Part shown: piece after piece, positions 53,678 to 62,956 of the stretch
Position numbering within the stretch: the first letter of the stretch is position 1
Layout: every line of letters starts with the position of its first letter
Assembly (NCBI RefSeq): GCF_003340495.1
Contig: NZ_QASA01000001.1
Location: forward strand, 806,001 to 870,000
Direction of reading: 5' to 3'
Source: Adhaeribacter pallidiroseus
GTDB taxonomy: Bacteria > Bacteroidota > Bacteroidia > Cytophagales > Hymenobacteraceae
DNA length: 64,000 nt
The notes under the pieces: model-generated
The model's input: the letters and a program-made list of their open reading frames with translations, nothing else
What the model was told of the DNA's origin: nothing
Databases searched by the model: none
Made by a program: the position numbers and the translations under genes

Positions 53678-54031
53678 TTATTCGTGCCCCATTATATCGG
53701 TATTATCTATTTCAACACAGTTGCAGGTGGTAAACATTTGTATAATTTGATGTAAGTTATTGGCAAACAGATGAAACAGGTCCTTGTTTCTGATATTTCC
53801 TGTAGAAATAAGCAATAATTTCTTCAAAATATTCTTAATGTAGTGGGAATCCAGAAAATCAGAATCCTTGGTAACTACAATTCTGCTTTCCCGAATAGAT
53901 ATTTCCCTAATTTGGTTATCGCTCGTTCTTTCTTTATCCGGCAAATCATCCGTATGGATGGTATCGAAGCCCTTGCTGTTTAATATCCAAGCAATCCCAT
54001 AAGGAAGCTGTGCATCTACAATAAACTTCAT
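53678..54031 (-). CDS. DUF5615 PIN-like toxin (117 aa)
   Basis: Small PIN-fold protein: MKFIVDAQLPYGIAWILNSKG with the first acidic residue, FDTIHTDDLPDKERTSDNQI, then SRIVVTKDSDFLDSHY with the paired acidic residues typical of DUF5615. It is the second gene of a pair with the DUF433 gene and overlaps it by 4 nt (ATGA). It is predicted to be the toxin, probably an RNase. The C-terminal tail (TCNCVEIDNTDI) is of normal length. Confidence 0.92.
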   Translation of the reverse strand: MKFIVDAQLPYGIAWILNSKGFDTIHTDDLPDKERTSDNQIREISIRESRIVVTKDSDFLDSHYIKNILKKLLLISTGNIRNKDLFHLFANNLHQIIQMFTTCNCVEIDNTDIMGHE

Positions 54032-54261
54032 GCAACGACCTTGTGAATCGCCTTTATTTTAGTTAACCGGGAAGCATAAGTTAAACAAGCTTTAATATCT
54101 TCTTCTTCAATCGCCGGGTAATCTTCTATGATTTCCTGAAAGGTCATTCCGGATGAAAGCAAGTCTAATATCATTTCAACAGGATACCGCATATTTCTAA
54201 TGGTTGGCTTACCGTAGCAAATTTCTGGGTTTAAGGTAATTCTATTGATTAATGCTTCCAT
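54028..54261 (-). CDS. DUF433 antitoxin (77 aa)
   Basis: HTH-type antitoxin of the DUF433 family: ITLNPEICYGKPTIRNMRYP, VEMILDLLSSGMTFQEIIEDYP and EEDIKACLTYASRL are the standard blocks. It is translationally coupled to the DUF5615 gene and presumably neutralises it and autoregulates the operon. Confidence 0.94.
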   Translation of the reverse strand: MEALINRITLNPEICYGKPTIRNMRYPVEMILDLLSSGMTFQEIIEDYPAIEEEDIKACLTYASRLTKIKAIHKVVA

Positions 54262-54386
54262 TCTAGTTGTTCTGATTCTTAAATTTATCTTTTTGTACAG
54301 TGAAAAACACCTTAAATAAAGTTTCTTTTAAACGGCGACTAAATTATATGTTTCCATATAACAACGCATCCTTATCAACTCACTGC

Positions 54387-55250
54387 CTAGAAATTTGGCG
54401 ATAACAAATACTTGCTGTAGAACTCGTCGATTACTTTTACGGCGTCGGTGGCGTTATCTACCAGGTGCACTAAATTTAAATCCTCGGGACTAATGTTGCT
54501 TTCGGAATTTAGCATGACGTCTTCTATCCAGTCGAATAAGCCTTGCCAGTATTTCTTGCCCACCAGAATAATCGGGAATTTGCCAATTTTTTTGGTTTGA
54601 ATTAAAGTAATCGCCTCGAATAATTCATCGAGGGTACCGAAGCCGCCAGGCATTACCACGAAGCCTTGCGCGTATTTCACGAACATCACTTTGCGGACGA
54701 AAAAGTAATCAAAATCGAGGAGCTTATCGTGGTCGATGTAAATATTATGAAACTGTTCGAAGGGTAGTTCAATGTTTAAACCCACCGATTTGCCACCCTC
54801 GGCGTGGGCGCCTTTGTTACCGGCTTCCATAATGCCCGGACCACCGCCCGTAATAACCCCGTAACCGTGGCGTACCAGTTTGGCGGCAATTTCTTCGGCC
54901 ATTATGTAATACGGGTTATCGGGTTTGGTGCGCGCCGACCCGAAAATAGAAACGCAAGGCCCGATCCGTGACAACTTCTCGAAGCCTTCTACGAATTCGG
55001 CCATTACTTTAAAAATCTGCCAGGAGTCGGCAATCCGGATTTCGTTCCAGTCTTTATCTACAAACGCCCGCCGGATTTTGCTGTCGTCGTCGGAAATGGT
55101 GCGGTTTTCTTTCAGAGCCTGCTTTTTAGCTTCTTTTATCGATTTGGCTTTATGATCGTTAATTTCGGGTTGACTAATGGTTTGTCCACTACCTTCGTTG
55201 GCGGTTTCTACGTGGAGTTTGGTTTTACTGGTTTTGCTGAGTTTAGCCAT
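54387..55250 (-). CDS. LOG-family (TIGR00730) Rossmann-fold protein
   Basis: Protein of 287 aa. ATG 55250 (MAKLSKTSKTK) replaces the longer frame from 55283, which adds a hydrophobic run with no family match. The lysine-rich N-terminal extension of about 90 residues precedes the LOG core: VSIFGSARTKPDNPYY, GVITGGGPGIMEAGNKGA, VGLNIELPFEQ and VVMPGGFGTLDELFEA, which is the PGGxGTxxE signature. LOG enzymes release cytokinin-type bases from nucleoside 5'-monophosphates; in most bacteria they act as nucleotide phosphoribohydrolases. Confidence 0.9.
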   Translation of the reverse strand: MAKLSKTSKTKLHVETANEGSGQTISQPEINDHKAKSIKEAKKQALKENRTISDDDSKIRRAFVDKDWNEIRIADSWQIFKVMAEFVEGFEKLSRIGPCVSIFGSARTKPDNPYYIMAEEIAAKLVRHGYGVITGGGPGIMEAGNKGAHAEGGKSVGLNIELPFEQFHNIYIDHDKLLDFDYFFVRKVMFVKYAQGFVVMPGGFGTLDELFEAITLIQTKKIGKFPIILVGKKYWQGLFDWIEDVMLNSESNISPEDLNLVHLVDNATDAVKVIDEFYSKYLLSPNF

Positions 55251-55283
55251 AAGTATTAAAAATCGGACAGCACCAAGCAGCAC

Positions 55284-55655
55284 GGTCCTGGGGTTTGCGT
55301 ATTTTTTTTAAAAATTTGGCTTGTGGGCTACGGAATTGCTTCTTTTTAGCGCCTAAAGCCAGTGTATAAGAACTCTAATTTTAACGAAAAGTTGCACAGC
55401 GGGGTATTAATAAACGGACAGGTGAAGTTTAGAGGAATATTTTAAAAAAGTCGTATGGAAAAGAGCTGTTTAGAAGTTTTGACCAACAAACAGAGATTGC
55501 AAAGTGCGTTAATAGAGCGAACACAATAATTTAATAGTCTTTAGCAACAATTAAATTACTGTTTAAAAGTTATACCCTTTCTTAGCTATAAATTATCGCT
55601 TAATTCTAAATAACTTCTATTATGGTGGAAGAGTTTAAAAGGTTTTGCAAGGATG
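55284..55655. other. 372-bp spacer, nothing recognised
   Basis: AT-rich spacer upstream of the LOG gene and downstream of the frameshifted orphan. No gene or strong hairpin. Confidence 0.5.
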
Positions 55656-56362
55656 TTATATAGATCTGACTCCTAAATTTCTAGATCTTGGATATTTAAA
55701 TATAGGAAGAGAAGCAATACTGTAAATTTCCAAAGGGCTGTTTGGGTTTATCAATCGAACGAATGCTCCTGGCCTATTAGGATCATTTGAGTTATCCATG
55801 TTAACCCCATATCCAGTTTTACCTATCAAATTACCTAGAAAATGAACATTGTCATCTTTTAAGTAGATTTGAAAGTATACCATTCTTTCTCCATTAGTAA
55901 CTAATTCAAAACCAGTGCTTCATTATTATATTCATAATCGCTACTGTACAAACTCCAAGTATTATTATGTAGCGCAGCTATTACATCACCTTTATTACTT
56001 CTGATTATTGAATCTACATAAAGTTTATTATCCTTAATGGTAATTTTTATAAGCGGACCGTTAATATCAGAAAAAGGAATTCCGTTAGCAATTGAAAAAA
56101 TTGTTCCACTATCACCAACCATTAACAATGGAATTGTGGCTTTGCCTTTTAAATCTACTATATCGCCAATTTTTGAATTGATTTTCTCTAACAAATTCTC
56201 TTTTTCTACTTGCTTGTAGCTATAATATGCAGTTATTATTGTTCCTATAATTCCAAAAATTATTGCAAGCTGACCAATATAGCCTAATTTTTCCCAATTT
56301 GTTGTTGCAATAATTGTTAGAATGGCTGATAGTGTAACTGATGAAATTCCAAGTGTTTTCAT
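55656..56362 (-). pseudogene. Orphan membrane protein gene split by a frameshift
   Basis: The first frame (56362-55901, 153 aa) encodes two hydrophobic segments (about residues 5-20 and 26-47), then a short coiled coil (YKQVEKENLLEKINSKIGD) and a beta-rich soluble domain ending NNEALVLN. A second frame (55883-55656) continues the domain: MVYFQIYLKDDNVHFLGNL. One extra base at the A4 tract 55908-55911 would join them as EALVFELVTNGERMVYF, a plausible junction without any gap. I therefore read them as a single gene with a 1-nt deletion, or a sequencing error. AT-rich; function unknown; it lies alone on its strand. Confidence 0.65.
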
Positions 56363-56492
56363 TAAAATTATCTAAATATGACTATTTAGTCAGGAAGTGT
56401 ATTGTCTCGCAATTAACTTATAGATTGTATTGCAACCAGTTAATTTAATATAAAATTAGCATTGTTGGTGTTTGTTTAAATATGAATCCGTG

Positions 56493-57740
56493 CTACTTCG
56501 AGCGGATGGCAATTACCGGGTCGAGGTTTGAAGCCAGCACCGCCGGAATAATACCCGATAATACGCCAATCACCACCGATACGCCTAATCCCAGCGAAAT
56601 ATTAGCTAAACTCAGCAGCAACTTTAAAGCATCCTGCGGAATAAGCGTGATCAGGAAAACAATAAAAATACCCACACCCCCGCCGATTAAACTTAAAAAA
56701 ACCGATTCAAACAAAAACTGGAATAAGATAAAGTAGTTCTTGGCGCCCAAGGATTTTTGAATGCCGATAATGTTGGTACGTTCTTTTACCGAAACAAACA
56801 TAATGTTGGCAATGCCAAAGCCACCCACCAAAATAGAAAAACCGCCAATTACCCAGCCTGCTACGCCAATCACACGGAATAGGCCCGAAATAGCTTCCGC
56901 TACCATTTCGGGTCGGTTTAGAGCAAAGCTATCATCATCGCGCGGTTTCTGGCCCCGGATGTTGCGCATCACCCCTTTGGCTTCGTATTCCAGTTCCAGC
57001 AAACCCGGATCAGTGTCATAGCCTTTTAAAGCAATGGTCGGTTCTACGCCGTTCCGGCCAATCGAAAATAATTTACTGAAAGCCCCGTACGGTATAATGG
57101 CATTTTTATCGTTGGTAGGCGCGCCCAGCATGTTTTCGCCTTGCTTTTCCATTACCCCGATTACCGTAAATTTTAAACCTTTAATCCGGACGGGTTTGCC
57201 AATAGCCGATTGGTTCCGAAATAAATTTTCGGCAATGGTAGAGCCAATAATAATTACGTTGCGGGCCGCATCTACCTCCTGGGTAGTAAAATAACGTCCT
57301 TCGGCGGTGGGTATGTCCGAAACCAGATTATAGGCGTACGATACGCCCATTAAATTAATATCCGCAATATTATTGTTGCGGTACTTGAGCGTATTGTTAC
57401 CCGTATCCCAAAATATTGCCACACCTTGCGCGTTCTCTAAACGGCGTTCCAGTAACCGGAATTCGCGAATATTGGGAGCAGGCCGCTGAAAATATTTCCA
57501 CCAGGGATATTCGCCCCCAAACGACCAGGGCCATTTTTGCACGTAAATAACGTTATTACCCAAAAAGTTCATGCTATTCCGGATGCTGCGTTCCAGGGAA
57601 TCTACAATCGTAAAAACCGAAATAATGGCAAAGATGCCAATGGTTACGCCCAAAAGCGAAAGGATAGTACGCAGCAAATTAGCGCGTAAGGCTTGCCCGG
57701 CAAACCGAAAACTTTCCAGAATGAGACGCAGGTAAATCAT
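56493..57740 (-). CDS. MacB/FtsX-type ABC transporter permease
   Basis: Permease of 415 aa with the MacB layout: first membrane helix at about 20-45 (LLRTILSLLGVTIGIFAIIS), a large periplasmic MacB_PCD domain (residues about 50-270), and three C-terminal helices (GVAGWVIGGFSILVGGFGIA; FESVFLSLIGGGVGIFIVFL; LGVSVVIGVLSGIIPAVLAS). Such proteins use mechanotransmission to drive export of peptides or lipoproteins. The ATPase partner is not adjacent. It ends in ASNLDPVIAIRSK, the family tail. Divergent from queA. Confidence 0.92.
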   Translation of the reverse strand: MIYLRLILESFRFAGQALRANLLRTILSLLGVTIGIFAIISVFTIVDSLERSIRNSMNFLGNNVIYVQKWPWSFGGEYPWWKYFQRPAPNIREFRLLERRLENAQGVAIFWDTGNNTLKYRNNNIADINLMGVSYAYNLVSDIPTAEGRYFTTQEVDAARNVIIIGSTIAENLFRNQSAIGKPVRIKGLKFTVIGVMEKQGENMLGAPTNDKNAIIPYGAFSKLFSIGRNGVEPTIALKGYDTDPGLLELEYEAKGVMRNIRGQKPRDDDSFALNRPEMVAEAISGLFRVIGVAGWVIGGFSILVGGFGIANIMFVSVKERTNIIGIQKSLGAKNYFILFQFLFESVFLSLIGGGVGIFIVFLITLIPQDALKLLLSLANISLGLGVSVVIGVLSGIIPAVLASNLDPVIAIRSK

Positions 57741-57801
57741 TCTTACAGCAGGGTTTATGAAGTAATTTATTTAAAAATAATAATAATTGCGCTAAACTAA
57801 C

Positions 57802-57809
57802 TAACTTTG
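57802..57809 (+). promoter_or_regulatory. Candidate -7 promoter element of queA (TAACTTTG)
   Basis: TAACTTTG fits TAnnTTTG and lies 52 bp before the queA ATG. A correctly spaced -33 box was not found. Confidence 0.4.
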
Positions 57810-57860
57810 CGCCTCTTTTTAAAATTTAATACCGTAATATTAAATACAGTAACAGTAATT

Positions 57861-58907
57861 ATGAAGCTCTCCGAATTTAAATTTGACTTGCCCGCCAATT
57901 TATTAGCCATGCACCCCGCCAAAGAACGTGACGAAGCGCGCATGATGGTGGTGCACCGCGACAATGGCAAGATAGAACATAAAATTTTTAAAGAAATTTT
58001 AAATTATTTTGATGATGGCGACACCATGGTCATCAACGATACCAAAGTGTTTCCGGCCCGCATGTACGGCAACAAAGAAAAAACCGGCGCCAAGATAGAA
58101 GTATTTTTGCTCCGCGAACTGAACAAAGACATTCACTTGTGGGATGTTCTCGTGGATCCGGCCCGTAAAATCCGGGTAGGTAATAAGTTGTATTTCGGCG
58201 AAAGCGATTTAGTAGCCGAAGTAATTGATAACACCACTTCCCGGGGCCGTACCATTAAGTTTTTGTTTGATGGTACCGACGAAGAATTTTACAAAACCAT
58301 TAACGAATTGGGCGAAACCCCGCTACCCAAATACATTAAGCGCGAAGCCCAGCCCGAAGATCGTGAACGTTACCAAACGGTTTACGCCAAACACGTTGGT
58401 GCCGTAGCAGCTCCCACCGCCGGTTTACACTTTACCAAAGAAGTTTTAAAACGTCTGGAGTTTAAAGGCATAAACGTAACGCCGGTTACGCTGCACGTAG
58501 GTTTAGGAACTTTCCGGCCGGTAGATGTGGAAGATTTAACCAAGCATAAAATGGATTCCGAAAGCTTTATCGTGCCCGAAGAAACGACCATTCTGGTAAA
58601 TCAGGCTTTAGATAATAAAAAACGGGTTTGCGCTATTGGTACCACTACTTTGCGGGCTTTAGAATCATCGGTATCGGCGAACGGGCGTTTGAAACCCAAC
58701 CAAGGCTGGACCGATAAATTTATTTTTCCGCCCCACGATTTCCGGATTGCCAATGCTTTGCTGACTAATTTTCACATGCCGGAATCTACGTTATTAATGA
58801 TGGCCGCCGCTTTTGGAGGTTACGACTTAATAATGGAAGCTTACAATGCCGCCGTAAAAGAGAAATATAATTTCTTTAGTTACGGCGATGCCATGCTGAT
58901 AATTTAG
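57861..58907 (+). CDS. queA: S-adenosylmethionine:tRNA ribosyltransferase-isomerase
   Basis: Queuosine biosynthesis enzyme of 348 aa that transfers and isomerises the ribosyl part of SAM onto preQ1-modified tRNA. ATG 57861 ([11 protein letters not shown]) is the family start; the frame extends upstream only through promoter sequence. Conserved blocks: LIA-type motif [59 protein letters not shown], and [19 protein letters not shown]. The length is normal. A terminator lies in the ispD leader. Confidence 0.97.
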   Translation: MKLSEFKFDLPANLLAMHPAKERDEARMMVVHRDNGKIEHKIFKEILNYFDDGDTMVINDTKVFPARMYGNKEKTGAKIEVFLLRELNKDIHLWDVLVDPARKIRVGNKLYFGESDLVAEVIDNTTSRGRTIKFLFDGTDEEFYKTINELGETPLPKYIKREAQPEDRERYQTVYAKHVGAVAAPTAGLHFTKEVLKRLEFKGINVTPVTLHVGLGTFRPVDVEDLTKHKMDSESFIVPEETTILVNQALDNKKRVCAIGTTTLRALESSVSANGRLKPNQGWTDKFIFPPHDFRIANALLTNFHMPESTLLMMAAAFGGYDLIMEAYNAAVKEKYNFFSYGDAMLII

Positions 58908-58920
58908 AATGTTAGAATTT

Positions 58921-58957
58921 AGATACTAGATGTTAGATACTAGATGTTAGATACTAG
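58921..58957. repeat. 14-bp tandem repeat, 2.6 units
   Basis: AGATACTAGATGTT at 58921-58934 is repeated exactly at 58935-58948, followed by a partial third unit. It lies between queA and ispD and belongs to the drifting GATACTA-type spacer repeats of this genome. Confidence 0.9.
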
Positions 58958-58985
58958 TATTTAGACTTTAAGAATAGGTGTTATG

Positions 58986-59017
58986 AAAACCCGTTGGTTG
59001 TTTATCCGGCGGGTTTT
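58986..59017 (+). terminator. Terminator between queA and ispD
   Basis: AAAACCCG at 58986-58993 pairs with CGGGTTTT at 59010-59017, and more T follow. It overlaps the possible upstream extension of ispD, which supports the later ispD start at 59040. Confidence 0.6.
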
Positions 59018-59039
59018 TTGTTTTTGTATATTTGGGCTT

Positions 59040-59723
59040 ATGTCTGTTAACACCCAGGAATACGCCATATTGGTAGCCGGAGGATCTGGCACGCGTATGC
59101 AAAGCCATTTGCCCAAACAATTTATTTCAATTGGCGGCTGGCCCATTTTAATGCATACTATTCAGCGATTTTTTAGCTATAATCCGCAGATAAAAGTAGT
59201 GGTGGTATTACCGGCCGATCAGATTTTATTTTGGAAGCAGCTCTGCACTGAAAACAATTTTACTTTACCGCACCAGGTAGTGGCCGGAGGCAACTCGCGG
59301 TTTGCCTCGGTCAACAATGGATTGGCCGTAATAACCGGGGAAGGAGTTGTGGCGGTACACGATGGTGTCAGGCCTTTTGCTCCGGTTAACATCATTAATG
59401 AAGCTTTTGCCGTGGCGGCTCAAAAAGGTAATGCCGTGGTAGCCGTTCCTTTAAAAGAATCTATCCGGAAAATTACGCATGATGGCAGCCAGGCACTCGA
59501 CCGTGATATGTATAGACTCGTGCAAACTCCTCAATGCTTTCAACTTTCGTTGCTCCGACAGGCTTACCAGTTACCCGAAGAAGCCGCCTTCACAGATGAT
59601 GCCTCGGTGCTAGAACGCTTAGGTGAAAAGATAAATCTGGTACCGGGGGCTTACGAAAATTTAAAAATTACTACTCCCGAAGACTTAATTTGGGCCGAAA
59701 GTTTTCTGCAATCCGGCAACTAA
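59040..59723 (+). CDS. ispD: 2-C-methyl-D-erythritol 4-phosphate cytidylyltransferase
   Basis: Third enzyme of the MEP isoprenoid pathway, 227 aa, joining MEP with CTP. The nucleotide-binding loop EYAILVAGGSGTRMQSHLPKQ, split here as LVAGGSGTRM and LPKQF, is at the N-terminus. VVAGGNSRFASVNNGL, VAVHDGVRPF, VPLKESIRK and LVQTPQCFQLSLL are diagnostic; AAFTDDASVLERLG and KITTPEDLIWAE complete the fold. ATG 59040 is used, giving the family length; ATG 58983 would run through a terminator hairpin. Confidence 0.95.
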   Translation: MSVNTQEYAILVAGGSGTRMQSHLPKQFISIGGWPILMHTIQRFFSYNPQIKVVVVLPADQILFWKQLCTENNFTLPHQVVAGGNSRFASVNNGLAVITGEGVVAVHDGVRPFAPVNIINEAFAVAAQKGNAVVAVPLKESIRKITHDGSQALDRDMYRLVQTPQCFQLSLLRQAYQLPEEAAFTDDASVLERLGEKINLVPGAYENLKITTPEDLIWAESFLQSGN

Positions 59724-59760
59724 TATTGCGTAATCCGTGTAAGCCGCGAAAATCCGCGAT

Positions 59761-60840
59761 TCAGAAATCAAAAGTTAGTTGCCGCACAGCGGGCTGGTCG
59801 TGGGCAGAAAGTAGGTTAGATACAGAAATACCTAGTAGCCGGACCGGGTAGAGCGGTAAAGCCGGTGTGCGGAGCAAATCGCGGGCTACGGTAAATAATG
59901 CATCCGCTGAGTTTAAATAACTCAGTAAGGTTTTACTGCGGGTTTGGAGGGTAAAATCAAAGTATTTTAATTTTACGGTAACGGTTTTAGCCGCTGTTTG
60001 CAGGCGCACCATGTCTTCGGCTACTTCCTGGGCCAAAAATTGTAAACGCTCCAGCAAATCTTCTTCCTGAATTAGGTCAACCTCAAAAGTACGCTCTGAA
60101 CCAATGGATTTCCGAAGACGGTGCGGTTGCACGGGTCTATCGTCTTGTACCCGGGCAATGCGGTAATAATACTGGCCGGTTTTACCAAACAACTTTATTA
60201 ATTCTTCTTCCGGGCGCTCCCGCAATTCGGCCCCGGTATTAATGCCCAATTGCTGCATTTTAGCGGCTGTTACTTTACCAATGCCATGAAATTTCTCGAT
60301 GGGTAAACTGGCTACCAGGGCATCGGCCTTATCGGGGGTTACCAGCGTAAACCCATTGGGCTTGTTCAAATCAGACGCAATTTTAGCCAGAAATTTGTTA
60401 AACGACACCCCCGCCGAAGCTGTTAAACCAGTTTCGGCTAAGATGCTGGCTTTTATTTCTTTGGCAATAATGCTCGCCGAAGGCATTCCTACTTTGTTTT
60501 CGGTTACGTCCAGGTAGGCTTCGTCCAAAGATAGCGGTTCCACTAAGTCGGTGTAGCGGTAAAATATTTCCCGGATTTGCCGCGATACAGCGCTGTACAC
60601 TTCAAAGCGGGGCTTTACAAAAATCAGTTGCGGGCATTTTTGTACCGCAATCCGGGAGGCTAAGGCCGAATGTACGCCAAACTTACGAGCTTCGTAACTA
60701 GCCGCTGCCACTACGCCCCGGGCTTTTGAACCTCCCACCGCCACAGGTTTGCCGCGCAAATCCGGATGGTCGCGCTGCTCCACCGACGCGTAAAAAGCGT
60801 CCATGTCGATGTGAATAATTTTGCGGATGGCAGTGTTCAA
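59761..60840 (-). CDS. dinB: DNA polymerase IV (Y-family)
   Basis: Translesion polymerase of 359 aa. IIHIDMDAFYASVEQRDHP holds the first catalytic Asp; GVVAAASYEARKFGV follows; EPLSLDEAYLDVT holds the second acidic pair; SAGVSFNKFLAKIASDLNKP and PIEKFHGIGKVTAAKM are fingers and thumb; the little finger runs to the end (VTVKLKYFDF). The C-terminal QLTFDF is a plausible beta-clamp-binding motif (QLxLF-like). No lexA or recA is nearby. It converges with ispD. Confidence 0.97.
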   Translation of the reverse strand: MNTAIRKIIHIDMDAFYASVEQRDHPDLRGKPVAVGGSKARGVVAAASYEARKFGVHSALASRIAVQKCPQLIFVKPRFEVYSAVSRQIREIFYRYTDLVEPLSLDEAYLDVTENKVGMPSASIIAKEIKASILAETGLTASAGVSFNKFLAKIASDLNKPNGFTLVTPDKADALVASLPIEKFHGIGKVTAAKMQQLGINTGAELRERPEEELIKLFGKTGQYYYRIARVQDDRPVQPHRLRKSIGSERTFEVDLIQEEDLLERLQFLAQEVAEDMVRLQTAAKTVTVKLKYFDFTLQTRSKTLLSYLNSADALFTVARDLLRTPALPLYPVRLLGISVSNLLSAHDQPAVRQLTFDF

Positions 60841-61048
60841 AAAGTAAAAATTTTAAAAATTACACAGTAAATGTAATTTAGAAAAAGAGCAGATAAAAGC
60901 GGTAATTAAGTTGCCTGTGAAATATTAGCTATCGGTAAATCCCCACTTCCGATTAAATTAACTAACATTGCTGAATTTTTAAATTTTCCCTGCTTTATCT
61001 TATGGGCACTTATATATTCCTCTTAAATCTAGTCGTTATCCGATCAGC

Positions 61049-62854
61049 ATGCAGCCAACTCCTTCCGAAATATTTCAAAAACTTACCGAAGAAAACCGGC
61101 AACAAGAACAACATTATCGCCAAAAGTGCAGCCAGGTAGGTTGGTTGCGGTTATTTATCTTTTTAGCCGGTGTAGGTAGTGTAGTTTACTTTTTCCGGCA
61201 AGATTTAACTTCGGTTGCCTGGATAGCAGTGATGGCTTTTTACGTCCTTTTTTTAGTGGTAATGCGATGGCACCAGCGTTTGCGTTATCGCCAGTTTCAT
61301 CACGAATTTTTAAAAAAAATTAATGCGGACGAGACCGAACGCCTCCAGGGTAAACTTTTAAGCTTTGATAGTGGCGAACGTTATGCTAATTCGCAGCATT
61401 TATACACCTCAGATTTAGATATTTTTGGCAAACACTCCTTGTTTCAGCTACTTAACCGGGCAGTAACTTCTATCGGGAAAGATAAGTTGGCGGATTGGTT
61501 AAAACACCCGGCTCAGGAAACGGTAATATTAGAGCGACAGGAAGCTGTGGCAGAATTAACCTCGCAACTGTCGTGGCGGCAAGAGCTGCAGGCAAAAGCC
61601 ATGCATTACAAACACGATAAGCAAAATTCTAACTTGTTCTTCGAGTGGCTGCACGCTCCCGACTTTTTCCGGAATAAAGCCTGGTTAAAAGTTTTGCTGT
61701 TTGTCTTGCCTATTTTAACCGTAGGCAGCATTTTTTATTGGTGGTTTGTGGAGGATGCGCCGTCTTATCCGATACTTGGTTTTATGCTGGTGCAATACAT
61801 CTTAAATGCCCGTTATGCTATATTCCGGGAGCAGTATTACGAACAAAGCAGCGGCATGTACGAAGTGCTTAAAAGTTACACCGCCCTCCTGGCTCAGATT
61901 GAAACGCATTCCTTTACATCCACAAGACTTCAGGCACTACAGCAGCAACTACAAATCAAACTTAAAACGGCATCGGGTTATTTAAACGAACTCGCGGCTA
62001 TTATTCAATACATTTCGGCGCGGCTCAATGTGTACATGAATATTCTCCTGAATGGTACCCTCATGTGGGATTACTACTGGATGTACCGCCTCGAAAAATG
62101 GAAAAAAAATATGGCCGCCAACCTGGAGCCTGTGTTGCTGGCCGTAGCCGAAATGGAAACGCTCGCTAGTTTAGCGGCTTTTCAATTTGCCAATCCGGAT
62201 TATACTTTACCCGAAATCAGTAAACAGCCATTTGAAGTAGAGGCTACTGAACTGGGGCATCCGCTTATTTTTTTAAAAAACCGGGTAACGAATAACTTCA
62301 GGATGCAGGGCGCCGGCCAAACCTTAATCATTACGGGGTCTAACATGTCGGGTAAAAGTACTTTTTTGCGTACGGTGGCTATTAACTTGGTATTGGCTTT
62401 TGCAGGGTCGGCGGTAAGTGCCCGTCGATTGCGGGCTTACCCGGCCCAGGTATACACCGCTATGCGCACCGAAGATAACCTGGCCGAAAGTACTTCATCG
62501 TTTTACGCCGAATTAAAACGTTTAAAAATGCTGCTGGATGTTACGACTAGCGGCACGCCGGTATATTACTTTCTGGATGAAATTCTGAAAGGTACCAACT
62601 CCCGCGACCGCCATTTAGGTGCACAAGCCTTAATCCGACAATTGCACGAGCAAAGTGCTTCCGGTTTGGTATCCACCCACGACCTGGAATTAGGAAACAT
62701 GGCCCAGCAAAATTCAGATTATATTCAAAATTACTCGTTTAACAGTACCATTGAAGAAGATAAAATATTGTTTGATTACAAGTTACACCCGGGCGTATGT
62801 AATAGTTTTAACGCCAGTAAATTAATGCAACTCATGGGTATCCGGATGGAGTAA
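61049..62854 (+). CDS. Membrane-anchored MutS-family ATPase
   Basis: MutS homologue of 601 aa lacking the mismatch-recognition domain I. Hydrophobic segments lie at about residues 33-50, 55-73, 212-232 and 237-252, which is unusual for DNA-repair ATPases. The core (about 260-400) follows, and then domain V: Walker A ITGSNMSGKSTFLRT (430-438), Walker B VYYFLDEILKGTNSRD (Asp510-Glu511) and GLVSTHDLELG. This resembles the short MutS-related group common in Bacteroidota. A role in mismatch repair is unlikely without domain I; DNA or recombination processing near the membrane is a guess. Confidence 0.88.
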   Translation: MQPTPSEIFQKLTEENRQQEQHYRQKCSQVGWLRLFIFLAGVGSVVYFFRQDLTSVAWIAVMAFYVLFLVVMRWHQRLRYRQFHHEFLKKINADETERLQGKLLSFDSGERYANSQHLYTSDLDIFGKHSLFQLLNRAVTSIGKDKLADWLKHPAQETVILERQEAVAELTSQLSWRQELQAKAMHYKHDKQNSNLFFEWLHAPDFFRNKAWLKVLLFVLPILTVGSIFYWWFVEDAPSYPILGFMLVQYILNARYAIFREQYYEQSSGMYEVLKSYTALLAQIETHSFTSTRLQALQQQLQIKLKTASGYLNELAAIIQYISARLNVYMNILLNGTLMWDYYWMYRLEKWKKNMAANLEPVLLAVAEMETLASLAAFQFANPDYTLPEISKQPFEVEATELGHPLIFLKNRVTNNFRMQGAGQTLIITGSNMSGKSTFLRTVAINLVLAFAGSAVSARRLRAYPAQVYTAMRTEDNLAESTSSFYAELKRLKMLLDVTTSGTPVYYFLDEILKGTNSRDRHLGAQALIRQLHEQSASGLVSTHDLELGNMAQQNSDYIQNYSFNSTIEEDKILFDYKLHPGVCNSFNASKLMQLMGIRME

Positions 62855-62956
62855 GCCTTGGTTTAGTTGAATGGGTATGAAAAAGGAGGCAACCTTACTC
62901 TTGCTAATTACATCCGTTAACCAGAATGGTTAACAATAATTTTACCCGAAAACGGT

